Shown piece after piece: positions 1 through 5,587 of a stretch of 6,209 bases of DNA. The DNA lies in the NCBI GenBank assembly GCA_035288405.1, contig DATEAK010000309.1, positions 1 through 6,209 of the forward strand. Direction: 5' to 3'. How positions within the stretch are numbered: the first letter of the stretch is position 1; every line of letters begins with the position of its first letter. The position numbers and the translations under genes were made by a program. Below the pieces are notes generated by a model. The model made no database searches and was not told the DNA's origin. It was given only the letters and a program-made list of their open reading frames with translations. Origin of the DNA: JACPSX01 sp035288405 [NCBI: bacterium] (GTDB lineage Bacteria > JACPSX01).

Positions 1-1206
1 AAATACGAAGCGGATTCCCACACCGGCCAGTACAAAGCCCGCCAGTCCCAGATTCAAAAAAGCCAGGATGTTTTGCAGATAGACTGTGGGAAGAGGGTTT
101 TTCTGCAGGGGGAGGGCCTTGATGTTGAACAGGTAAATCGCCATCAAGGCCACCAGCAAGATGAGCTGGGACCACTGGCTCGTGTCGCGCAGGAAAGTCT
201 TCACATCTTTCTCGACCAGGACCCGGGAGGAAGAGGGGATCAGGCGCATGGGGAGATTAACCAAGCGGCGTACCCAGCCCCCACGGGCTACCGGGAGCAT
301 CATGGATTCCTGGGACCGGGTGAAGCTGCGCCGGAAAAAGCGCCCGTAAAACGTTTCCCCGAGCACGGCCAGTCCCAGACCCGTACTGGCCAGAAGAGCC
401 CAGTAAAAGAGCGGGCTGCCGTAAAGAGATAATGCGCCGGTGCTGGAGTTGAGGACCTCCGTGGCCCAGAAACTCGGCAGAAGGGGCGAAGCCGGATTTC
501 GCAGAAGTGCGAAGTAGTCCACCAGGCCGGAAAACGATTCGGGATCCGTAAGTTTCTCGGGTTGCAGGAAACGCAGGAGAGGAATCAGGATGGCCAGGAA
601 CAACAAGGACAGAAGAATAAAAAGGTCCTTGGTCCGGCGGGCCGGAAAAACATTGACCAGGATCAGTGTGAAAATGGACCCCAAGGCGGCCGGGATCAAC
701 AGAAAGGGAACCCCGACTGCGAAAACGTAGGGGTAAAAAAGCAGGCCGGCTTTCTGCGCCAGGCCGAAGGCGAGGAAAACGGGGAGGCCGAAGAGGATGA
801 ACATCCAGGAAGAATCAAAAAGAGTCTCGGTCAGACGGGCGTAGTAGATCCGGCTCGTGCTCTGGGGGGCTGCCACCAGGAGGGTCAAATCCTGGGACAG
901 GAAAAAGGTGGTCAGGGAAGTGATGATGTTGCTCAGCAGGAGCATGGAGAAAAACGTCAGGTACACAAGGGAGAGGAGTTTACGGGTCAGCATGGGACCG
1001 ATGGTCTCCACGGCGTTGAAGTAGACGATGACCCGATAGAAGAGAAAGAAGATGGCGGCCCAGAACGCGAAGGTAAGTCCCAAGACCAGCAGAATTCGCA
1101 TGAAAGAGCCTGATCTCTGGATGCGCAACCGGTTCCGCATGGAAAACCAGCGGGGCTGCAGGAGGTGCAGGTAACCGATCACGCTGGAAGGAGGTGACAA
1201 TGTCAT
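1..1206 (-). CDS. ABC-2-like transporter permease, partial (C-terminus beyond window)
   Basis: The frame stays open from an ATG at 1206 down to base 1, giving 402 residues without a stop; the C-terminus lies off the left edge. The protein is strongly hydrophobic. By eye the likely membrane segments are near residues 37-63, 75-103, 132-152, 158-187, 193-215, 262-283, 345-362 and 380-400. A basic cytoplasmic-looking stretch lies at 285-342, with FYGRFFRRSF near 286-295 and VEKDVKTFLRD at 331-341. A conserved-looking 'K-D-x-K-x-F-x-R-D' segment before a membrane helix is, as I recall, common in large ABC-2/exporter permeases. It starts 18 bases after the ATP-binding gene and in the same frame, so the two very probably form one transporter. 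Substrate is not visible. The start is uncertain: no good Shine-Dalgarno precedes 1206, and Met23 (1140) is an alternative. Confidence 0.85.
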   Translation of the reverse strand, partial: MTLSPPSSVIGYLHLLQPRWFSMRNRLRIQRSGSFMRILLVLGLTFAFWAAIFFLFYRVIVYFNAVETIGPMLTRKLLSLVYLTFFSMLLLSNIITSLTTFFLSQDLTLLVAAPQSTSRIYYARLTETLFDSSWMFILFGLPVFLAFGLAQKAGLLFYPYVFAVGVPFLLIPAALGSIFTLILVNVFPARRTKDLFILLSLLFLAILIPLLRFLQPEKLTDPESFSGLVDYFALLRNPASPLLPSFWATEVLNSSTGALSLYGSPLFYWALLASTGLGLAVLGETFYGRFFRRSFTRSQESMMLPVARGGWVRRLVNLPMRLIPSSSRVLVEKDVKTFLRDTSQWSQLILLVALMAIYLFNIKALPLQKNPLPTVYLQNILAFLNLGLAGFVLAGVGIRFVF

Positions 1207-1224
1207 GGAATAACCATTGGTTCT

Positions 1225-1992
1225 CTAGAAGGGCGACCGCAGGATCTGGAGGAATTCCCGGATTTGCTCTCCGCCCGTCAGTTTGAGAAAGATGGACTCC
1301 AGCCGGCCGGTGTGATCGGCTCCCGCATTTGCCCTCAACTCCGCCATGGTGCCGCAGGCGATGAGTTTTCCCTCGTTGACGATGCCGATCCGATCGCACA
1401 TGGTTTCGGCAATCTCCATCGTGTGGGTGGACATGAAGACGGTTCCTCCCTGGGTTACCCACTCCCGGTAAATGGCCTTCGCCATCCGGGCACTCTTGGG
1501 GTCAAGTCCCACCATGGGCTCGTCGACGACGATGAGACGGGGACGGTGCAGAAGAGCGGCTGCCATGATCAACTTCTGCTTCATGCCGTGGGAGTAACTC
1601 TCGATGAGTTCGTTTTGCCAGAGATCGAGTTCAAAGAGTTCGAGAAGCTCGCGAGCCCGGACGTCGCAGTTCCCGTCCGCCATCCCGTAAAGCCCCCCCA
1701 CGAACTGCAGGAACTCCTTCCCCGTGAGCTTGTCGTAGAGAAAGGAGCGGTCCGGGATGTAGCCGATCACCTTCTTGGCTGCCAGTGGTTCCTTTTCCAG
1801 GTCATGTCCATCGATAAACACCTTTCCGGCCGTAGGCTTGAGGAGACCGGTGATCATCTTAATGGTGGTTGTCTTGCCGGCCCCGTTGGGGCCCAGGAAG
1901 CCGAAGAGCTCTCCGGGACGCACCTCCAGATCCAGGTCCGAGACCGCCGCGAAACTTCCGTATTTCTTGGTGACATTTTCCAACCGGATCAT
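1225..1992 (-). CDS. ABC transporter ATP-binding protein
   Basis: This 255-residue protein is a complete single ABC nucleotide-binding domain, acting at the cytoplasmic face of the membrane to power its partner permease. Visible motifs are Walker A GPNGAGKT (34-41), signature YSHGMKQK (133-140), Walker B LIVVDEP (153-159), D-loop GLDP (162-165) and the switch histidine in STH (His190). Two are non-canonical: the signature reads SHGMKQ rather than LSGGQ, and the Q-loop position has Asp (GYIPD, Asp81). The stretch after the Q-loop, FLYDKLTGKEFLQF, resembles the EcsA/ABC-2 exporter branch rather than importers. Length is normal for a stand-alone subunit. A GAAAAGG Shine-Dalgarno lies 8 bases before the ATG. 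The permease gene follows after 18 bases. Transport direction and substrate are inferred only as export or envelope-related. Confidence 0.95.
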   Translation of the reverse strand: MIRLENVTKKYGSFAAVSDLDLEVRPGELFGFLGPNGAGKTTTIKMITGLLKPTAGKVFIDGHDLEKEPLAAKKVIGYIPDRSFLYDKLTGKEFLQFVGGLYGMADGNCDVRARELLELFELDLWQNELIESYSHGMKQKLIMAAALLHRPRLIVVDEPMVGLDPKSARMAKAIYREWVTQGGTVFMSTHTMEIAETMCDRIGIVNEGKLIACGTMAELRANAGADHTGRLESIFLKLTGGEQIREFLQILRSPF

Positions 1993-2007
1993 TCTTAAAA
2001 CCTTTTC

Positions 2008-2028
2008 TAGCTTAGAGCTTAGAGCCCA
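2008..2028 (-). repeat. heptad microrepeat, array 1
   Basis: On the minus strand the sequence reads as consecutive 7-base units GCTCTAA, GCTCTAA, GCTAGAA (2027 down to about 2005), ending at the Shine-Dalgarno of the ATP-binding gene. Two units are identical and the third is degenerate. A related array lies about 35 bases upstream. No coding function is visible. Confidence 0.5.
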
Positions 2029-2035
2029 GTGTTAG

Positions 2036-2051
2036 AGAGAGGAGAATCTCT
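2036..2051 (-). other. weak hairpin between transglutaminase and ABC genes
   Basis: AGAGA (minus strand 2051-2047) pairs with TCTCT (2040-2036) around a 6-base loop. The stem is only 5 bp, AU-containing, and no T-run follows on either side, so it is a poor intrinsic terminator. It could be a processing or stability element in an operon mRNA, or nothing. Confidence 0.25.
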
Positions 2052-2061
2052 TCGCTTTTCT

Positions 2062-2087
2062 GGTTCTCAGCACTTAGCCCTCAGCTC
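2062..2087 (-). repeat. heptad microrepeat, array 2
   Basis: On the minus strand, starting at the stop codon of the transglutaminase gene, the sequence reads GAGCTGA, GGGCTAA, GTGCTGA, GAACC: degenerate 7-base units sharing the core G-C-T-R-A. The same period and a similar core occur in the array at 2008-2028. The first unit overlaps the TGA stop at 2086-2088. Confidence 0.45.
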
Positions 2088-3558
2088 ATTTGTAGTCTAC
2101 CACGTCAACGCGCAGGCGGCCGATGACCCCCATCAGGGGAACCTGCTGATCGAGATTCCCTTCCACGAGCTTGATGTGGGTGGCGTCCGCAGGCATCTGG
2201 TTCAAGAGCGGATCAATGGCGATCCAACGTCCGACGTAGTTTTCGGACCAGGCATGGTAGTAAAACTTTCCCTCGTGGTAGATGATTCCCGCCACGATTC
2301 GTGAAGGAATGCCGGCAGCTCGGGAGAGGGCAGTGAAGAGGACCGCGTGTTCATTGCAGTCTCCGCGCAGTGTCTGAAGTACGTCCACGGCGCTCGGGAT
2401 GCTCACCGTCGGCACCTTTTGAACGCTCTTGTAGACCCAGTTCATGAGAAGATTTGTCGCTTTGACTGCGTCGGTCTCCTTGCCCACAATGCTCTTGGCG
2501 TTTTCGCGGATCAATGGATGGTCGCTCTGAATGAAAGGCTCCGGCTTCAGGAAGCGCTCCAGTTCGCTCCCGCCGAACGGAAAACTCACCGGGTTTGTGG
2601 GGATGATTTCCCGGGAGATCGAAAGGACTTCCCCTCGCAGATCCTGCCTGCCACCCGCCAGCGTAAGGTGGTTGGTAGAAATGTTCTTTAACTTCACCCG
2701 CAGACGTTGCAGCTCTCTGGGGTTGGGAATGATCTTAGAGGAGGAAGCAGCCGTGACTGTCAGCAGATCCACGACGGATCGGCCCTTTTCCGGGCGCAAC
2801 GCTTGCTCCTGGGACTCCCGGAGCGTCGTGAGACCCATGGGGCTTTCTTCTTTGAGGATGTCACCCGAGGAATCAATCCAGCTTCGGGACTCGAGTCCTC
2901 CAAACTCGGACCTGAGAATTGTAGCAGCAACGGTGCTTTCTCCCATCTGCAGGTTCTCGTGGCCCACGACCTGTACCGTGACGTTCTGCAAGCTCAGTGT
3001 GGAGGGGTTGAAAATGGGGAGTCGGTAGGTTTTTCCCACTTCCGCGCCTTTCGAGAGCAGAGACGGCGTCAGCGCCGTCCACAATATCGGAGGCTTGTCG
3101 AAATCCACGGCAATGTCTTCCAGAACTCCACCGGAGGTGACCTTCACGAAGAGCCTTTTCCCAATCACCTCGCCGCGGGCTTTGAAATCGACCAGGTAAG
3201 AGGTCAGGCGGAACTCGAAGGATTGCAGAGCGAAATCCGAGGAGAGTTTGCCCTGAGTGGAGATCTTTAGTTCCCGGGGGATTCCGAGCAGTGTGAGCTT
3301 CAAGAAGGTTTCGTCCTGCAGAACGATCTCCTGATTGTGCGTCTGGGTCCGGGTGTGGCTATTCCCGATTTTTTGACCCTTGAGGTAGATTCCATACCAC
3401 TGCTCTTTTTCTCCCGCTTCTCCCGCTGAAACCGCCGTAAGCAGGGGAAGCCGTCCGGGAAAATAAGCCTTCTGGATCAGAAGTGCGATCATCACCGCCC
3501 AGAAGACAAGAATGCCCCCTTTGATGAGTCTGGATGCGGTCAGCTCCTTGAGCCCCAT
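2086..3558 (-). CDS. membrane-anchored transglutaminase-like protein
   Basis: This 490-residue protein starts with a short basic segment and one hydrophobic helix (about 12-33, ILVFWAVMIALLIQ in the core) without a clear signal-peptidase site, so it looks like a signal anchor with the bulk of the protein outside the cytoplasm. Residues 50-340 look beta-rich and I do not recognise a named domain there. The C-terminal part (about 345-455) is a transglutaminase-like cysteine fold: Cys401 in LRGDCNEHA, His435 in FYYHAWSE and Asp449 in WIAIDP form the expected triad. Family members are cysteine proteases, peptide-modifying enzymes or amide hydrolases, so the reaction cannot be fixed. The start has a GGGGGAAGG Shine-Dalgarno just upstream (3563-3571). 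It lies 55 bases after the TPP enzyme gene and 93 bases before the ABC ATPase, suggesting it works with the transporter at the envelope. Confidence 0.9.
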   Translation of the reverse strand: MGLKELTASRLIKGGILVFWAVMIALLIQKAYFPGRLPLLTAVSAGEAGEKEQWYGIYLKGQKIGNSHTRTQTHNQEIVLQDETFLKLTLLGIPRELKISTQGKLSSDFALQSFEFRLTSYLVDFKARGEVIGKRLFVKVTSGGVLEDIAVDFDKPPILWTALTPSLLSKGAEVGKTYRLPIFNPSTLSLQNVTVQVVGHENLQMGESTVAATILRSEFGGLESRSWIDSSGDILKEESPMGLTTLRESQEQALRPEKGRSVVDLLTVTAASSSKIIPNPRELQRLRVKLKNISTNHLTLAGGRQDLRGEVLSISREIIPTNPVSFPFGGSELERFLKPEPFIQSDHPLIRENAKSIVGKETDAVKATNLLMNWVYKSVQKVPTVSIPSAVDVLQTLRGDCNEHAVLFTALSRAAGIPSRIVAGIIYHEGKFYYHAWSENYVGRWIAIDPLLNQMPADATHIKLVEGNLDQQVPLMGVIGRLRVDVVDYK

Positions 3559-3562
3559 GGTA

Positions 3563-3571
3563 CCTTCCCCC
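3563..3571 (-). promoter_or_regulatory. ribosome binding site of transglutaminase-like gene
   Basis: GGGGGAAGG on the minus strand ends 4 bases before the ATG at 3558, with its GGGGGA part 7 bases away. It supports that start over in-frame downstream codons. Confidence 0.6.
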
Positions 3572-3613
3572 TCGCACCGGGCAGTCTTGTAAGCTGCGGT
3601 CTTGCGGATGAGA

Positions 3614-5350
3614 TTAGCGGAACTGGGTAACCGTATCCACCAGGGCCGGGCGGCCTTCTTCCTTAATCACTCGAATGGCACGCTCGATGGCAGGCCTGAC
3701 CCGGTCGCCATCCTCAATGGGCCCCTCGGCGTACCAGCCGAAAGACTGGGCCAGCTTGGCAAAATCAGGAGCCGGCTTTTCGATTTCCATTCCCAAATAA
3801 GCCAGGTTGGGATCGGTGCCCCGGTGCTCTGCCAGACGGATCTGGTGTTCCCAGTCATTATAGTAAGCCCGGTTGTTGTACATGATCACCAGCATGGGAA
3901 TTTGGTCGTGGGTCGCGACCCAGAGGGCCGAGGCGTCGAAGAGAAGATCTCCGTCGGGCTGGATGTCGACTACAAGCTTTCCACTCCCCTTGTAAGCTAG
4001 GGCCACGCCCAGGGAAATCCCGATCTGGGTTGCCGTCCCCAGGCTCTTACCGGGGTGCTGATAGGGTTTGCTCCAGTCCCAGACTCTGCGGGCCCAACCA
4101 TTGAGGGTGTTGGCGGTAAGGACCCAGTCCTCCTTGCCGATGGAGGACCAGATCTCCTGCGCCAGGCGGGCCGTCGTCATGGGCTTGGCATTCCAATTCC
4201 GGCGGGATTCTTCCTGCCACCCGGTTCTGAGATTGCTGTGAATCGTGGCCATCGTTTCCGCGCGCTGGCGTGCGCGGGCCTGCAGGCCGCTCTTGTCCTT
4301 CATTTGCCGGCGGCAGCACTCGACCAGATAGGGCAGGGCTACAGCGGTATCGGCCAGGATCGAGAGGTCCACTTCCTGGAGCTTTTGAAACTCCTGGGAC
4401 CAACTGTTGATTCCCAGGTCTCCGAGACCGATTTCTACGATCTTGCACCCCTTGGGAATGATGGTCGTCCGGCTTACCTTGTCCGGGTGCGTGAGAGGGC
4501 CGTAAAGATCCCTTACGTCAAGGGAAAGCACCAGATCCGCCTCTTTGAGGATGTTGCTTTCGCTTAAGTCCAGGGGGTGAGTGTTGGGGAAATTAAACCG
4601 GTGGTTGAGATCAATCACGGGGATGCCCATGAGATCGACCAGCTCGACAAGGGAACCGACCGCTGCCGAATTCTTTCCCAAATAATCGGTAAGGATCACG
4701 GGCTGCTGAGAATCGGCCAGCATCCGTGCAACCTCTTCCAGAGCCTTGATGTCTCCCAGCAGTGCAGGAGGAGTCTGAAATTTGCTTGGGTTTGGAAGGG
4801 GAATCGGGTGAGGGAGTTCGTCTAATTGCAGGCCCACGTCGTAGCAGAGATAGACGGGCCCTTTCGGCTCGGTCATGGCGACCCGGTAGCCCCGGGCAAA
4901 CGAGTCCGGGATCGAGTCGAAACTGAAGGGCTGGTCGTCCCACTTGACGTAATCCCGGACCTGATTTCCCTGGACGACGGCCGTGTGAATCCAATCGATG
5001 AAGGGGCGCCGGCGCTTGGTGTCCATCGGCCCCGTGGCCCCGACGACGAGGACGGGTACCCGATCGAGATAGGCGTAATAGATAGCCATAGTCCCGTGCA
5101 GAAGGCCGACCACGTTGTGAACGATGGCCACCATGGGCTTGCCGCAGGCTTTGGCGTAGCCGTGAGCCATGGCCACGGCTACCTCTTCGTGGCAGCATTC
5201 GATGATTTGAGGACGGTTCTTGCCGTAGTTCACCAGCGAATCATGGAGCCCGCGGAAACTCGAACCCGGATTGAGGCTTGCGTATTCGATACCGAAAGCT
5301 TGCATGAGGTCCACGATCACATCGGAACCGTACTTCGGCTTATCGTACAT
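3614..5350 (-). CDS. thiamine-diphosphate-dependent enzyme (acetolactate synthase/decarboxylase superfamily)
   Basis: A 578-residue protein with the three-domain layout of this superfamily: N-terminal pyrimidine-binding domain (about 5-175), central domain (about 200-345) and C-terminal pyrophosphate-binding domain (about 390-575). The expected cofactor-activating glutamate is Glu55 in HEEVAVAMAHGYAK. The diphosphate/Mg motif runs from Asp466 to Asn492-Asn493 (QPDGD ... MYNNRAYYN) with normal spacing, but its first glycine is Pro465. ALWVATHDQIPMLVIMYNN resembles decarboxylase and acetolactate-synthase-like relatives. Such enzymes act on 2-oxo acids in the cytoplasm; the substrate cannot be read from sequence, and no small regulatory AHAS subunit gene is nearby, which argues against a biosynthetic acetolactate synthase. 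An in-frame GTG at 5410 would add 20 residues, but the ATG at 5350 has a strong GGAGG 5 bases upstream and was chosen. It is first in the putative operon. Confidence 0.92.
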   Translation of the reverse strand: MYDKPKYGSDVIVDLMQAFGIEYASLNPGSSFRGLHDSLVNYGKNRPQIIECCHEEVAVAMAHGYAKACGKPMVAIVHNVVGLLHGTMAIYYAYLDRVPVLVVGATGPMDTKRRRPFIDWIHTAVVQGNQVRDYVKWDDQPFSFDSIPDSFARGYRVAMTEPKGPVYLCYDVGLQLDELPHPIPLPNPSKFQTPPALLGDIKALEEVARMLADSQQPVILTDYLGKNSAAVGSLVELVDLMGIPVIDLNHRFNFPNTHPLDLSESNILKEADLVLSLDVRDLYGPLTHPDKVSRTTIIPKGCKIVEIGLGDLGINSWSQEFQKLQEVDLSILADTAVALPYLVECCRRQMKDKSGLQARARQRAETMATIHSNLRTGWQEESRRNWNAKPMTTARLAQEIWSSIGKEDWVLTANTLNGWARRVWDWSKPYQHPGKSLGTATQIGISLGVALAYKGSGKLVVDIQPDGDLLFDASALWVATHDQIPMLVIMYNNRAYYNDWEHQIRLAEHRGTDPNLAYLGMEIEKPAPDFAKLAQSFGWYAEGPIEDGDRVRPAIERAIRVIKEEGRPALVDTVTQFR

Positions 5351-5351
5351 G

Positions 5352-5361
5352 CCTTCCTCCC
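5352..5361 (-). promoter_or_regulatory. ribosome binding site that fixes the TPP-enzyme start
   Basis: GGGAGGAAGG on the minus strand places GGAGG 5 bases before the ATG at 5350. The upstream in-frame GTG at 5410 has only a weak TGGA before it, so the shorter start is preferred. Confidence 0.75.
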
Positions 5362-5424
5362 GTTCGCGCTGGGAAAATGCCGCTCCCGGCCGCGAGAACG
5401 CCCTCCACACTCCAGGCTTTGCCT

Positions 5425-5458
5425 AGTCCGGGTCCGACCAAAATAGGTGATCCGGACT
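5425..5458. promoter_or_regulatory. inverted repeat, possible operator
   Basis: AGTCCGG (5425-5431) and CCGGACT (5452-5458) form a perfect 7-bp inverted repeat with a 20-base spacer. It surrounds the proposed -10 box of the minus-strand promoter. Within the spacer, GGTCCGACC (5431-5439) is another small dyad with a central C. The half-site distance, about 27 bases centre to centre, would put the arms on roughly similar helix faces to within a half turn. The position suits a repressor site; the regulator is unknown. Confidence 0.4.
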
Positions 5459-5468
5459 CCAAAGTCAA
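5440..5468 (-). promoter_or_regulatory. sigma70-like promoter of the minus-strand operon
   Basis: On the minus strand TTGACT (5468-5463; 5 of 6 to consensus) is followed after exactly 17 bases by TATTTT (5445-5440; 4 of 6). Transcription would begin near 5433, leaving a leader of about 80 bases before the TPP-enzyme ATG. The leader includes a small AGGC-AAA-GCCT hairpin at 5414-5424. No other convincing promoter is seen between the four minus-strand genes. Confidence 0.55.
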
Positions 5469-5525
5469 CGCTGAAGGACTCCTTGCTTAAGGTGTGGTTT
5501 CAATATGGTATCGGGAATAAACGGT

Positions 5526-5555
5526 TTGACCTTGGGGTCTTAAATTGGATACAGT
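5526..5555 (+). promoter_or_regulatory. possible promoter of the DHH-domain gene
   Basis: TTGACC (5526-5531; 5 of 6 to consensus) is followed after 18 bases by TACAGT (5550-5555; 4 of 6). Transcription would start near 5562, leaving a leader of about 25 bases. It is weaker than the opposing promoter, and other -10 choices such as GATACA at 5548 are possible. Confidence 0.4.
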
Positions 5556-5587
5556 GATTGCAGGGGAGAGAGGGTCCCGATCGTCCA

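Noticed and set aside
562-1113. 183-residue plus-strand frame, very rich in Gln, Glu and Gly
   Set aside because: The polar, repetitive composition is the complement of a hydrophobic membrane protein coded on the minus strand.
980-1462. 160-residue minus-strand open frame crossing the ATPase-permease junction
   Set aside because: It overlaps both real genes in another frame, is rich in His, Arg and Pro as shadow frames are, and has no recognisable motif.
1264-1998. 244-residue plus-strand open frame antisense to the ABC ATPase
   Set aside because: It mirrors a gene with all ABC motifs; its composition is that of a GC-rich shadow and no ribosome site precedes it.
2036-2051. Intrinsic terminator between the transglutaminase and ABC genes
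   Set aside because: The stem is only 5 bp, weak, and no T-run follows on the minus strand.
3614-5350. Acetolactate synthase large subunit (ilvB/ilvI) as a firm call
   Set aside because: No regulatory subunit or branched-chain pathway gene is adjacent, and the motif wording is closer to uncharacterised TPP-dependent relatives, so a specific gene name is not justified.
5351-5410. 20-residue N-terminal extension of the TPP enzyme from a GTG at 5410
   Set aside because: No good ribosome site precedes the GTG, while the ATG at 5350 has a strong one at proper spacing, and the family usually starts close to that point.
4826-5446. 206-residue plus-strand open frame antisense to the TPP enzyme and its promoter
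   Set aside because: It is antisense to a well-supported gene, crosses its leader and shows no domain.
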